A stretch of 64,000 nucleotides of DNA from Crotophaga sulcirostris (lineage: Eukaryota; Chordata; Aves; Cuculiformes; Crotophagidae): assembly GCA_013397455.1 (NCBI GenBank), contig VYZB01000015.1, forward strand, positions 2,084,539 through 2,148,538, given 5' to 3'. Below are positions 12,752 to 25,765 of this stretch, one piece after another. Numbering within the stretch: the first letter of the stretch is position 1; every line of letters starts with the position of its first letter. The notes under the pieces are model-generated. The model did not search any database. It saw only the letters and a list, made by a program, of their open reading frames with translations, and was not told the DNA's origin. Both the position numbers and the translations under genes were made by a program.

Positions 12752-12862
12752 TGCCATGGTTTAGATGACGAGTTGGTGTTAGTGTTGGGTTATAGGTTGG
12801 ACTCGATGATCTCAGAGGTCCTTTCCAACCTTGTGATACTGTGATACTGTGATACTGTGATA
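12752..12862 (+). mobile_element. CR1 LINE 3' end, strongly truncated
   Basis: Only the last codons of ORF2 (ccatggttt-TAG, as in the 7699 copy), the short 3' UTR and the 3' tail remain, about 110 bp in total. The 3' block is followed by about three copies of an ATACTGTG-type repeat (12832-12861). It matches the 3' ends of the copies at 7699-8152 (same strand) and 58781-59195 (opposite strand) almost base for base, so the three belong to one subfamily. No coding capacity remains. Confidence 0.9.
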
Positions 12863-15490
12863 GTTTTGACAGGAAAGAATTGGTTGATTGTGACACCTTT
12901 GATAAGACGAAAGGGTTGTACTATCTCCCAACGGTGGCACATGCTAAAGGTGCTAGGGAATTGAATCCTGAATATTCATTTGCTACAGTGAGGCAACACC
13001 AAAATAATCCTGTAAACAACACTCTCCCCAATCCCCAACTAACGACACAATGAAAGAAAATTCCCTTTGAAGTTCCAGCTTCAATGGGAAAAGAAAATAT
13101 ACACTGTTTTGTAAGAAAGTGAAGAGAGAAGTTAGAGATGAAGTTATATTTCTATTTTTTTAAAAAAAAACACATACAATGAAGCAAAGGTAAAAAATGT
13201 CAGTCTTCCACATGCTGATATGTACTCACATCTGTAAATATTAGCGTATGGGCAGACTCACTAGATTAAACTTAACCATTTGGAAAATGAAGGTGAACTC
13301 TTTGTAGCCTGAAATTCTCATGACACTTCTACACTGAGTTCAATATCATTTTTTTAATGGCAAAAGTAAAGGGTAATCTCTTTTAAACAGACTTTTGAAA
13401 GAACAAACAGATCATTAAAACAAATTACTAACCACATGCAACATAAATGTGATACTTCAGTATTATGTAAACAATGATGCCCGACAATGCATGATACAGG
13501 AAAGTGAGGAGGTAATGCCTTCAAGCATCAGGTCCTAACTAAAGGTCTCATGGTCTTGTATTCATTATGTTGATAACCATTAGTATGTAATGTTTTGAAC
13601 ACATCACAAATCAGTCTAGAAAACTGATGAGTGCAAGGGAGCTAGTTCTGTGTTTATCAGACAAGCTTTTTCCAGGACCTGGAAGTTTCATAGATGCCCA
13701 GCACTGATTTCCTAGCCAGTTAGACCTCTGAACACCTTCTGCCCCCAGACTCAGACACTGTAAGAAATGAAAAGCACATCCACTGGCCAGGGCACATGTT
13801 GCAGAAAGGACAAGTCCCTGTAAAATATCACTGTTCCTAAAGAAAATGTTAACATCATTATGGTTGCATCTTGGAGACAGAAATAAGGAAGAAAGATTGA
13901 ATGTAGCTTTTCCCTTTTGGTCTTGCTGCAGTAGGGGACATCTGGCCAAGACATTAGGCAGCAGATAAGTACAATAATCTGTGAAGATTGCCACCAGGGG
14001 CACCTCGTTTGTGCATTCAGTTACTAAATATCTCTTCCTACTCAGCCATACGGACATCCTACTGTGTTTATGTAATTTAGGCACAAATACACAATCTTAG
14101 TGTGAGTCACTGCAGTTCCCTCATGTGTTATGAATTTCGTTAGACTCTTGCCCCTAGCTATAAAACAGAACTAATGCTTCACTCTCAAACATCCATTTCA
14201 GTGTCCCGGATTTCCACACAAGATTACTACAAGATATCTTCTAGCCTTCAGCACAGTCCTCCAGGCCAGGGACTTCAGATGTCATTTACCTGTCCGCCAG
14301 CCCTGGGAACAGCCAAAAGACATTCCAGTTTCCTAGGAAAGCTAAGCAAGCCTCAGCTGTCCCTGAAGGATCCTCTGACATGGGGATGTCCAGGGCGCTT
14401 GAAACACTCCTGAAATGTTAAGTCCTTTCCTGAGTGAATGCAGCCCATGGCTGGCCATGTAGGAGGCAATGGCACAGCATTAGCTTAAATTAGCAAATCC
14501 TTCATCCTTTACAAAAGGATTTCTATTGATTTTTTCTTCCCTCTTTGCAGTTGCCCAGAGGAGTGAATCCTAGCACTACCATTCTTTGCAGTTGTTGATC
14601 AGATAGCCTCAATAATAACCTGATGCTCACAGCTAGCTCTCAATAATCTCTGAAGTTTATTGCAAGCAGGCAGGCATTCTGCCTTGGGGCTCTGAGTCCC
14701 CTTAGCTTTTGCAGCATTTTCTCTCTCTGGAAGGCATAAAAATTGCTGCTGAGCTTCCTGAGCTGGACTGGGACTAAGAGCATTGTAGCTGCTTTGGGGG
14801 TAGCTCAAAAGCCTGAGTTAATCACATTGAAAAACATAGCACAGAGGGCTACCTCCAGGGAAACTGCATCCAAATTCTCATACCACAAAAATCAGAGACC
14901 ATGGTGTAGCCTACTTCAGACAATGAGCTTGACCACAACCAGTATCTATGCAAACAGTTTTACCCATCCTAGTTTGGCATCCTGGCTGTCAGTGCTGACT
15001 ACATTCATATTCAGAAGATTAAGCTAACCCTTCTGTTAACTTCACACACTTTTACATAAATTAGTAGTTCTTTCTTCTCTGATAACTATATGTAGTTGAG
15101 ATTAATAGCCTGGTTTTCATAAGTACTTGTCAGTAACTGAGTTTTCTGTATTTATAACAACGTGTGAGTTTCTTGAATACAGAGAAGCTGGCTGGGAGAA
15201 CCTACCTCTTAAAAGCACTGAGCATCCTTGGCTTTCCCTCTAATCAGTATCCTTCACTCATTATGGGCACATGTTCATGCACTGAATGAGGGATCAATGT
15301 TACTATTTTATTTATACCATTTCTGAGGTGTAATTATACATTCAAAATGTGATTGTGTTTTAATCAATCATTTTTGCTGTTACTGCTCTGGCACTTTCTT
15401 CAAATTTCTTCTTATATGAAAAATGTTTTGTAGAGAAGTCTGATGTTTTTATCCCTCAGTGCTATCTGATTTGGTTTTGGGTGGTTTCAT

Positions 15491-15546
15491 TTTTTGTGGG
15501 TTTTGTTTGTTTGTTTGGTTGGTTGGTTTGGTTTGTTTTGTTTTTT
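15491..15546. repeat. G/T simple repeat (GTTT/GGTT mixed)
   Basis: A 56-base stretch made only of G and T, with GTTT units passing into GGTT units and back to GTTTT. It is a decayed microsatellite and has no visible function. Confidence 0.9.
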
Positions 15547-18110
15547 AAATGGGAAGCTCAGTTCTACTCTGCTGCAGGATCCAATGAGGGTGGTAGTAAT
15601 ACTTGGAGGATTATTTTGATACAATTATAAAGATTAAGACTATACTTCTTTATTTTTAACACCCCTGTTCAGATACTTTTCCAATATGTCTGAAAAAAAA
15701 GGAAAGTAGTGTCATGCCACAAAATTGTCATTTTTATATCTCAATTTGTTACAACTATTCTCAGATTGCTACAGTAATTACATTAGTGACATTGCAAGTG
15801 CAGGTTCAGGATTGAAGCAACACATAGGAGCAAGAAGATTTGAAAAACAAAGATTTAGGACCTGACTCTGATAACTTTTCTATTTTTTGGCCAAATATAT
15901 TTCCTTTAAAAATTTTATGTAACTCATACTTATACATAGAGGAAATTGTAGAATGTCTACTGAAGTTGAATTCTGGGCCACCATATTGATAACAAGACAT
16001 TGATGAAGTTTCAAGACAAATATCCAGGACTTTGTGACAGTCTAATTGGTAACTAAAATCTGGGATATTTCTCCTGTTACTTGATTTACAAGTTAATTAA
16101 TTGTATAACGTATTTTCTGCTTGGCTTGGCCTTTTTTTTTTGGAAGAGTGCATTGCACTTTTATTGTTGAAAATGGGTAACTGAAGCATGCATGCTCTCA
16201 GGGAATATATATGCCAGGGTAAATATTTTAACAGTCCCAGACAAGCCATGTGGAAGTTTCAGGAACCATATATCCTCAAATAAATGTGTTGCCAGAATGT
16301 TCTTACTGAAGTGACCAACAAGTAAAGAGTTAACAGACCTCAAAGTGTTGCCACTATTTGACTATATGGTATCCCACTGATGTAAGGGCAGCAGCTGGAT
16401 TTCCTGAGGATGACTGTTTCAAAATGATGGCAGACTGGCTTCTACTGCCCTGTACAAACAGCTCAGTTCCTTCCCCTGCTGGAGTGTAGACACATCACTT
16501 ATGCTACTGGAAGCAGCTGTGTTGAAGTTGATGCAGCACTTCAGGAACACTGGACAAGAGGCCGGGACACACTGCTGCCCACCATGTATAAAGGCAGCAT
16601 TTCTGCTTGCCTTTTGTCAGGGAGGAAGAGACTTCTCTCTCGGTCCTTACCTAGATACCGATTTTCAGATAAACCTTAAAGGACCTTCAATGTCCTAATC
16701 TTCTTTTCAAACAAAACAACAAACATTTCATTAACTGGTTCAGAACCTATTAGGGGAAGAACTGACAGACAGGTGGATGACTAGACACACAAATACACTC
16801 TAGTGTCATTTTCTTTGGAAACCAGACCACAAATACAACCCAGTTGCACACAAACCTTTGAGTTTCGTTTCATGTCAATATTTGTTCAATGGGTACAACA
16901 GCAACCAGGGTGAAGTGTCGTTATTCATTTACCCCAGTACTTATTTAATCACTTCCTTCCACATAAAACCTAAGAAGTTTTTTATAAAATCCTAAAATAT
17001 TACAAGATAAAACAGATAAAAATAGGCATACCATTTTTAGACTTTTGCTCTTTGACCTTTTTGAGTAGAAGGCAAAAACTTCTGCTAAAATCACTCAGCA
17101 CAGCTTTCTTTCATCTCTTTGACATCATTTTACTGCTCTATAGAGTACACAGAGCACTTAACAGGAGCATTTTACACAGCATCTGCCATTGCCTGTACAA
17201 CAGGTCATTTGGGAAGGCCCTGAGAAAACTGTATTACACACATGAAAGGGAGATGTCATAAACTTATGAAAGTAGATCTTTTCCAGACTGCTAATTCAGG
17301 TAAGTACAAATCTAGGTTAATCTTTTTTAGTAGAGAAAATTTAAAATCAGGGGCTGAAAATGTACTGGTACAAAGCAAAGGAAACAGAAGCTAAACATCA
17401 AAAACATCAAAATTCAGCTCTCTCAGTCTGTTAGGGCCAGAAAAGTGCAGTAAAATGTAGCCTGCAATGGAAAAGGAAAAGTCCTTTGAGCACTGCAGGC
17501 AGTATGGGTGGGGCTTTCAGAATGGGGCACCTTACACAGCAGTGAGTGGGTTCTCACTGTTTGCATAGCTGATAAATAACCAGCATGTTCCAGTTGTAAG
17601 TTCTCCCAGTAATGAGAGATAAATTTGATAATGGGAAAAACAAATAATGGCCAAGCACAGTCTTTAGGCACTCCATCTGGTAGGCAAAATAGAGATTGAT
17701 GAGCTTCACTAAATGACCAATTTTAGTGTACACTAAAGGGAAAAACCACACAGTAGCAATGGCCTGCAGGCAGATGTAGAAGCAAGGGTGCAAAGGTGAG
17801 TAGCTGAATTAAAACAGTTCTGAGATTAACAGTAACAAAATAAATGCCCTGAGAGGAATCTGGCTGTTTTCTTAATCAGCTGTATTCCTCACAATGGGGC
17901 AGGACTGGGCAGAATGTCATTTCATTTCCTGGGTACTTCCTACATCAGAACAAAAAAAAAAGATAATTTCCAGTGCTTTTGTGAAATATCCATTTTTGGA
18001 TTGTAAAACTGAGGGGTTTGTATTCTCCTTCTCTCGCCCAGACTCTGCCTCTCTCTCTCTCACTTTCCAATTAAAATTGATAACAGAACGCTGCTCTGCG
18101 AATTCTCACC

Positions 18111-18124
18111 AAAAAAAAAAAAAA
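18111..18124. repeat. Poly(A) run of 14
   Basis: Fourteen consecutive A. It is not preceded by a recognisable processed pseudogene or SINE, so it is treated as a simple homopolymer. The upstream frame 17894-18130 simply runs into it. Confidence 0.9.
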
Positions 18125-20252
18125 GATTAATTTAGTGTCCTCTGAAAGACTTTTCCTAAGCAGCGTGTTTCAGCAAAAACATGTTTCTCTGAAAATATTC
18201 CAATGAACTCAATTGTTTTTCATCTGATCCAGATACAAAAGATGACAGCTTTGATTGACTCTTCCCCTAGAAGGCAACAGCAAGGGAGGAGCTTTTCTGA
18301 GGAGCCACATCGACAATGAGTGGAGGTAGGTCTCAGTCAGTCAGAAGTGGCAGTATGAAAGTTTGGGACCTTCTTTGATATAAGAAGGGAGTGAAAAGAG
18401 AGCTGGGAGGCTTCACAGAATTCTCAATGAAGACCTAGCTACAAGACAGGTTAGATAAAAATGTATACTTGTTAGAATAATTGTGCCTTGAAACAAGGAG
18501 GCACTAGCTAAAAACAAAGGCAAGGCAAAGAAACTGGATCCCCCTTTCATTGTATGCATTAATGTCACACTGTATTTTCACATATGCATGACTAACTCAG
18601 CTAAGACACATGTTTCAACTGTGAGGATTTTTCAGGAAAGTCTTGAGGGGTTTAACTTTTGAATGGTAGTTTGCGCTCTTTTTTTCCAATGACCAAGACA
18701 AGAATATATTTTTAAAAGACTACACTGGAGACCTGATGCTGCAATAACTCTAGTTATTTAAATGATAGACTTTGATTCTAATGAAAGCAGAAATTATCCT
18801 TGAGTGAATGATTAAAATTAAATGATATGCTAACAGTATCTACAGACTGTATTATCACTGCAGTGGGAGGAACACGAATTCACAAGTTTGGATGGTAGCA
18901 AATCCAGCATTCAAAAATAACAAAAAGCAAAAAGCATCATTAAGATTTCCTCATGAAAGAATTCTGTTTTATTTGCAGAATGAAAATGAATTTTTTTTTC
19001 ATGTTTTCTCTACACAGGCACAGCTGTTCAATCATTTAAGCTGGCAAGACCACAGCTATTTCAGCACCTTATTTGCCAAAGTGACATTTTTTACTTACAA
19101 TTGTGTACCAGAATACAATTCTGGGGTGAGATTTTGTAAGGGGCATTTCCAGACCCCCTTACACTCCTGGTGTCACCTTGGATGCAGGACTTGTCATTGA
19201 CATTTAATGTCTTGACTTCCCCCTTTATCTGTTGCTATTCCTGTCTTACAGTGAAAAAAAATCCAAGGGGAAAGAAAAAAATGCAAGTGAACAATTTCCC
19301 AGAGCCCAAGTGGACTCCTAACTTCTATTTTTAGAAGCAAGGTTGAAAGAAATCCCTTTGTATTACTGGTGCTGGGGAACCTGGGCCAAGACTGCATGAC
19401 TGTGCTTGTAGGGGGTTGGGGCTGAAGCAACAGAGAAGACTGGCATTTCAACAGACACATCTTGACATGCCCAGAAAAAGTACTTCTTGTAGGTACAATC
19501 TTTTGTACTTAAGATGTCGTATGCATGGCAGCTGCATGTCATCCCTCCGTGTTCACTTTCTGTGTGCTGCAGAATGCTGTGAGCATCCTCATTTCCCATA
19601 GGGGGCTTGGCATGGGTACAGATTTATTCATGTAGCAAAACTCTGCTGTGGGTCTGACTCCATGGGAGAAGAAGCTGATTTGCCAGCTGATGGGGTCGAC
19701 AGAGCAGACACAGGCACTGACAAAAAGAGGAAGCTTATTTTACTGTCTATTTCAGAATAAGACAACAATACATTAATCAGCAAAGATAAACCAATTATTT
19801 GGCTAAACAACAGCACAAAGCTTGGCAATGCATCTAATCATTACTACATAGAGTGAGTGATAGTGATTAAGACAAGGTACATCACCAATTGCCCTAACAC
19901 TTTACTGGCATCCAGATCTATGGTCACTGGGGAGCCTCGTTGCAGTGAGGATTTGGAGAGCCTGCCCTGGCAACTGGGAAATTCCATGCAGTGCATCCCC
20001 TGATGGATGAGGCATCAAAAGTCACTGCAAGAGGGGTACACCTTTTATAGTAATAAATTACCAAACTTAGCAATCAGGATGACTTGCTTTTTCCTTTGTG
20101 TGGAAACATCTGGCATTGTCCCCCAAGTTCGATCCCACCCAGTGTCTGGCCAGGGCCAAGGATGTGATCCAAGGAGGATATTTTTAAATGATATTGTCTG
20201 GTTTTATTTCCTCTTTCCTCTACATAATGAAAAGTTGCTAATTGCTAAAATA

Positions 20253-20310
20253 TAGAGCAAAGATCTGATGGTGATAGAGCAAAGGGCTAACTAGAGCAAA
20301 GACCTGATCA
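20253..20310. repeat. Triplicated TAGAGCAAAG motif
   Basis: The decamer TAGAGCAAAG occurs at 20253, 20275 and 20292. Copies one and three are followed by similar bases (ATCTGAT and ACCTGAT). The spacing of 22 and 17 bases points to a short imperfect tandem duplication. No function is visible. Confidence 0.75.
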
Positions 20311-21075
20311 CACTACAAACATTATAAAACTTTTATCATACAACCCAAAGTGAGGTTCAGTTAATAATTATAAAGTATTTCCTTACAGGGTTCATCTAGA
20401 ACTCAATTATCGGCATGGGCCTGTTATCCAGGCTTTAACATATCAGAAGCTGACACACATTTCCTTGTGTGAATGACAGCAGGCATCCAGGCCATAAGCC
20501 ATTGCTTTCACAGACTTTAGAAATCTAAGACCAGACTATGATGGCAGTAAAGGCAATATGGAGACAGAGTATGAGTAATTTCTTAGTTCCCAAAAGATAC
20601 ATAGAAAAACATCAACAATATTAACAGTGCGAGGATTTTGCCCTTACATTCTTCATTCATTCCAAGTATCCTATCACAATTCAGGTTGCCACTCATGTAG
20701 CCGTAGGCAGTATAGCCAGTAAGAAACTATTCAGCTTGGGAATGTGCAAGAGCATTCTGGCTGCTTGAGTGCACAGCAGGACCAGTGGAGCTGAGGCTTA
20801 CACCTGAATGTTTAACAGGTCACAGCTGGAGCTGTGCGTTGGAATGCACAATGCACAACACTGGAATGCTGTTGTGCCCAAATTGTCCCTGGTACGTCTT
20901 CAGCAGCTGCAGACAGCTCTGGAGAGATGTGGAGATGCCTGTTGATATCAGAATCTTGCAGAGGTGGAGTAGAGTTAGATTGTTTTTTACATTATTTTAT
21001 TCAAGAAAAATAAATTTATTTTTAAAATTAATAAAGTAGTCTTTCATGGTTTGACATGTATGGGTTTATATGTCA

Positions 21076-21101
21076 ATGTTCTCTAATGTTGGAGAGAACA
21101 T
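21076..21101. repeat. Perfect inverted repeat, 9-bp arms
   Basis: ATGTTCTCT (21076-21084) and AGAGAACAT (21093-21101) are exact reverse complements around an 8-base loop. The arms contain TGTTCT and AGAACA, which resemble steroid-receptor half-sites, but the spacing is wrong for a classical palindromic response element (which has three bases between half-sites). Confidence 0.6.
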
Positions 21102-21639
21102 GTTTTAAAGTGAATAGTAAGGAGGAGCAAACATAGCTTGATGAAGGATCAAGTGTTAAATTTGTATTTAAAGACATTGCCCATCATCCTTTTGCTGAGT
21201 GCAAATATCAGTTCCTAATAATTATATTTCTTTTATTATTTTCTATTTCAAAAAGCTGATAATGTCCAATACTGTGTCATGTAAAATCCAGTTTTGGACT
21301 ACAGCTGAATATCCTCAGCATTACTACATTAAGAAATAGTCTATTTAATACTAGATAGCTCAAAATATTGAGAAACAATCTTAAGATTTCTTATTTTAAT
21401 GATTATAGTAATGTGAATTTGATTAGGTCTTCCAGTCAAAATCTGAAGTGCTATCTGAAATAAAATACTCAACACTAAAAAATAATTACATATAGAGTGA
21501 TCTTGGGCTGATGAAGTTGGCCATGTAATGGCAGCTACCTACAGAAAGACTCTCACATAGTTCTGTGCTATGTAAAGAAAACAAATAGACCTACTCTAAA
21601 AAAGCTTTTCTCTAACCACCCCATGTATTTTCTCCCTCT

Positions 21640-21713
21640 GTCCTGCTGAGGAGGAGTGACAGAGTGGGTTGGCGAGTACCTGGCAGCCAGCCAAGTTCAA
21701 CCCACCACAAAAA
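21640..21713 (+). mobile_element. Possible avian LTR 3'-end remnant
   Basis: The stretch 'gctgaggaggagtgacagag' and the end 'cagccagccaagttcaacccaccaca' resemble the 3' terminal part of avian endogenous retrovirus LTRs as I remember them, which often end in a CCACA or CGACA block. The 5' half of the LTR is not recognised, and no primer binding site follows. This rests on recollection of the pattern and needs a repeat-library search. The alternative is a part of another dispersed repeat. Confidence 0.35.
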
Positions 21714-21719
21714 CATCCA

Positions 21720-21962
21720 GCTTGAGGTGTCGTGTTTGAGCAGACCATTGTTCCTGGCTAATCTAGTAGCCTTCTCTGACAGAGTGACTGCATCCAGGTC
21801 TGGTATCCTCAGTACAAGAAAAACATGGACTTGTTAGAGTGGGTCCAGAGGAGGGCCATGAAAATGATCAGAGGGATAGAACATCTCTCCCATGAAGAAA
21901 GTCTGAGAGCTGGGGTTGTTCAGCCTGGAGAAGAGAAGTCTCTGGGAAGACCTTATTGACTA
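21720..21962 (+). mobile_element. CR1 LINE fragment (RT region) with internal deletion
   Basis: The first part reads FLANLVAFSDRVTA, matching the CR1 RT stretch that normally has NLVAFYD. From about 21792 the sequence jumps to the part equivalent to 'LWGPQYKKDMELLERVQRRA', here 'ggtatcctcagtacaagaaa' onwards, followed by sequence for 'MIRGIEHLSHEE' and 'GLFSLEKR' type motifs. Several hundred bases, including the catalytic FADD region, are therefore missing between the two parts. The 3' end is cut at about 21962, before the C-terminal region. The piece is dead and of intermediate age. Confidence 0.7.
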
Positions 21963-22064
21963 CAATCTGTGTACTTTTACATATCTTCTGTAGACGAACA
22001 AACAGAAAGGCTTGCATTGCCTGACAGATACTGGTTCAAATCAACATGATGCCTCATAACACAC

Positions 22065-22307
22065 TTGGCCCAGAGACAGGTGTGTGCTCATTTGTTAACA
22101 TTCACAGGCCCTGTTTTTCTGTTTTCCTTCCTCTTCCTTCTTTCCCAAAGAAAGCGTAAGGTTAGTCCCGTTGCTATCAGTATGCCTCCTGCACACATGG
22201 CAAGCAGCTCTGGTCATTACCCACGTGGGTCACGACCGGGCATCTGCTTCTCTTGTGGTGGGAAACATAAAGCAGAGATACTTTTTGTTCACAACCCAAT
22301 AACATAG
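22065..22307 (+). pseudogene. Weak retroviral Gag zinc-knuckle-like open frame
   Basis: This 80-codon frame ends with RGSRPGICFSCGGKHKAE. The string RPG-I-C-F-S-C-G resembles the start of the CCHC zinc knuckle (C-x2-C-x4-H-x4-C) of retroviral nucleocapsid proteins, but the histidine is one residue too close and the last cysteine is absent, so the motif is broken. The surrounding DNA keeps several CpGs (22223-22239). The upstream half (a hydrophobic LFSFLFLLS stretch) does not look like Gag. With the LTR-like end 350 bases upstream this could be an old endogenous retrovirus remnant, but chance similarity is at least as likely. Confidence 0.2.
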
Positions 22308-25300
22308 GCGGTTTCAAGCAACAAAGGAAGGCAAGGACAAAGTACAGGGTTTGCAGTGGCAGGAAAAATGCTGGAAGAGGGAACTCCGCAACTGTATTTT
22401 ATGGCAGTCCTGTTGTGGCCCTCAGAGTTTGTGACTGAGGAAGCTCCTTTCCTTTCTGTGTACCACTGAATACAGGCTGCAGGTATCTTTCACTGTTGGG
22501 GTGGTTTGGGGTTCTTTTGACTTTTTTTAATGAAAATCCCAGTTGAAACTCTTGGTGAAACCCTCGTTTTGCCGCTTTTAAACCATTTTGTAATAGAAAT
22601 GACCAAAAATGACCTTTCTATTATCGCACATATTTTATCAGGACATCCAGTATCCTTCCTAGCTCACAACTTTGTCTTAGCTCATTCCTTGATTTCTTTT
22701 CTATGCCATTTCCTACTGCTCCAGTGCCCCTTTCTTTCAGTCTTCTTGATTCCTCCCATACTGTTCCAATCACTTAAAACACCCTTTCAGGTTAAATGCC
22801 AATTTCTTTCTCTCCATTCAATTCCTATCAACCGGAGAACGTTAATACAAATACTATAGAAATGCTGCACAACCTGAATTTTAAAGAAAGGGAAAATCCA
22901 TTACTCCCTGGCTAAGCTTTCTTCCAGGTGGAGAGCTGCCTGCTGCTCTTCAGCCTGTCCATTGCTGATAAACTGCAGGAAGGAGCCTACCCTTCCCGCT
23001 CATGATGTCAGCACAAAATAACATCTGGCAGGACTGTGCAGATTTTATTTTAGTTTAGTTTACTATAGGAGAAAGCACAGTTTGTTACATATTTGTTTTG
23101 TAAATTCCATTTCCATTTTAATTAGAAGGCAAGTTCCTGCAATTTCCATCATAATTACCATAATCTGCTTACAGTCAGTATGATGAATACAGTCAGGAGG
23201 AGCAGCTGGGTTTATCCTGGGTGGAAATCATTAAACAAATAAATACTGCAAATAATTCTTCAATCACTCTTTTTAAGACAATATCCATGTGCAGGAGTTA
23301 CTTGATGGACTGTTAGTAGTAGGATCCATGTAGCAGGGAAGAAACAGCTTAAAATATGTCTCCAGATGTGTAACAATGGTCATAAGCAGAACCCATTTTT
23401 CTGCTTTTTATTGTTTGTGGAGGATATAATATTGAGGATATTTAGGTTTTCTTGGGAAATGACTTATACGAGTAGGTGCATGTTATGGATTCACTCACTA
23501 TTGAATTTTATGCCTGTGTAACTCAATTGAGTCCAGAGTTGGAGCAATATAGCAGTAAATCAGACTCCATTATTCTTAGTTACTTACATGGAGTCACAAG
23601 CTAAATTCACTGTGATATAACCAGGAATATGTGTGTGGGAGGGTGCTTTAAAGGGGCTCTTCAGCAAGAGCAATCAGTCTTTCTGATTGCACTCACCTCT
23701 GCTCCACAAGACACTCTGCAACCAAAAGAAAGCTTCAGAGTGTGCTTTCGTAGGGCGTCCTCATCTCCTTAGAATAGAGAAGGTGCTGCAGAAAAAAGTT
23801 GGAGAATTCAATGCTTTCTTTCACCTGTACTAACTTCACTCTTCATCAACCCCATAGAGCCCAGCTGTAGAACTGATCTGGAGGAAATTAGTGTAACAAA
23901 ACTCAAGGACAAGATTGGGGAAGTGAGGGGTGATTTTATTTCACGATGTCTCTAGGCAGGTTAATTTTATTCACTCAGGTTTGTTCTCTCACATCCTCCT
24001 CTCCCTCATGCTTTCATGTCCATATACTTACAAGCCCCGAGCTGCGTGTACCCAGTTTTGTGCAACAGGGAGGACAAAAGTCTGCCTGTGAGGCTTCAAG
24101 TCTTTTCAGTTCCTCTTGACTGGTGATGACAAAATAGTTTTCTTTTATATTCTGTAGGAGTTATGGCTGTTGCAGGGTGGCCCTTTGCTTCAGAATTGCA
24201 TGTATTTCAGACTCCAAAAATCTTAGGCAGGGTTACTTCTTGTTGTTTTCCTGACCTCGCTTGAAGTAAACTTTTGAAATTTGTATGTCTTTATGATTAA
24301 CCATTGTTTTCCCACCGGGCTGTCACGAAAAGGAATGGTATATGTGATATGCTGTAACCTCACTGCCCCCATCCCGTGGTCAGAAAGGAGGGTCTTCCCC
24401 TAATAAGGCACCATAAGTCTCTTCAAGTACAGCTTCCTCTAAAAAGAAGGAAGGGGGAGGAAATCATCCCAGTAGCTTTCAAACTCTCAGTTGTGAATAG
24501 ATTTGGGTCCTTGACTTATAGTGGACTTGAATTTTTTAAAAAAATGATTCTTCACTAGTGCTACAAATGTATACAACCAGAGGCAAAGGGCTTGTCAAAA
24601 GATTTTACTAGTCTTATTTCAGACAATTATTAATAAGATTTGAGCAAAAATTTAATACTGAAGACAAACTAAATCTGAACTACTGTTTATGGCTCTCTAA
24701 TACATGGTCAAATACTCACTTCCACTGCCTGTATTTCTGACTGTAAATTACTTCATGAATGTCTAAGTTTTTTGGTGATATCTGTTTCATGTTAGCTGCC
24801 ATTTGCTAAAGTTAAAATTTAAGAAATTTGTTTTTTTTAATTATGTAGCAGTATGATTTTCACAGCCTCCTATTAAAAAAATAAAGAAAACATGCTAAAT
24901 TACTGTGATTAGCATTTACATAATTTTTCATGCAGTCACCCTGTGAACAGTTGTGATTTGTTTGGAAACTTTGTGTGGATGTACCAAAGCAGCTAGTTCT
25001 GAACTTAACCTTGTTTAAATTGTTTGTTTAATTGAATAAAAGCTGCAAGATTTTGATCAGTATTCCTTACTTCAGAAACATGAAATGTCCAAAACTTTGC
25101 TATCACTGGACTGGCTAAATTACAAAAGCCAGTTTTTTGCAGTTTTCTTACTACTTAAACTGAGAGCAAGGTCCTATGGTTGTTGATGTGGGAACCGTCT
25201 GCTTTCAACACACTTAGAAAGAAAAATGTGCTTTGGATTAGATAGAGGCGAAGTCTCCCTGGTTATAAACCATATACAAATTATTTCAGACCAAACATTG

Positions 25301-25765
25301 CCTCTGTCCCATAGCTTTCATTAGGACATAAAGCTGGCATTAACTGCTGGAGGCAAGCTAACAAGCTCTGCTGTCTGTGAAAAACATCCCCAGCCACACA
25401 GGAAGGACAGTTTTGATCATTTAATGTGATAAATATGATGCTATTCCTGCATTTAAAAAGGACATGTGGGTATTGCGTGTCCCAAACCTAGTGATTAATT
25501 AATTTGACAATGAGATCTATCTTGAACACTACCTTTGAACTTGTGATGGATAAGGAGTGATATAGACTTTACTATTAGGAGAAATTAAGATATGAACAAT
25601 ATTACTATATGAACTTTTCTATATATGAGGGAGGAAATAAATATAATATATACTCCCTTAAGAAATGTAGATAAATAAAAAAAATACTCTGAAAACACGC
25701 TTGTCTGCTACCATAATACAGTGGAACATTAAAATTAAAATCACTCTGTTTTTGGCCGCATCTAG

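Larger units (their letters stand above)
12863..21635. other. Unique noncoding DNA with simple repeats
   Basis: No recognised gene or interspersed repeat. The longest frame here (minus strand, 13611-14084, 157 codons) has no domain signature and was rejected. Simple-sequence tracts at 15491-15546, 18049-18061 (CT repeats) and 18111-18124 (14 A), a small triple repeat at 20253-20310 and an inverted repeat at 21076-21101 are the only structured elements noticed. Confidence 0.6.

Noticed and set aside
13611..14084. 157-codon open frame on the minus strand, the longest not explained by a repeat
   Set aside because: No domain, repeat or compositional signature is visible. At this AT content roughly one frame of this length is expected by chance over six frames of 64 kb. 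It carries a second open frame inside it in another phase.
15491..15546. G/T tract considered as a telomere-like repeat
   Set aside because: Units are GTTT and GGTT, not TTAGGG, so it is an ordinary microsatellite.
17052..17261. Frame with NRSFGKALRKL resembling a GPCR helix-8 end
   Set aside because: The upstream transmembrane-like part lacks any NPxxY-type motif, the similarity covers only about ten residues and no receptor body is present.
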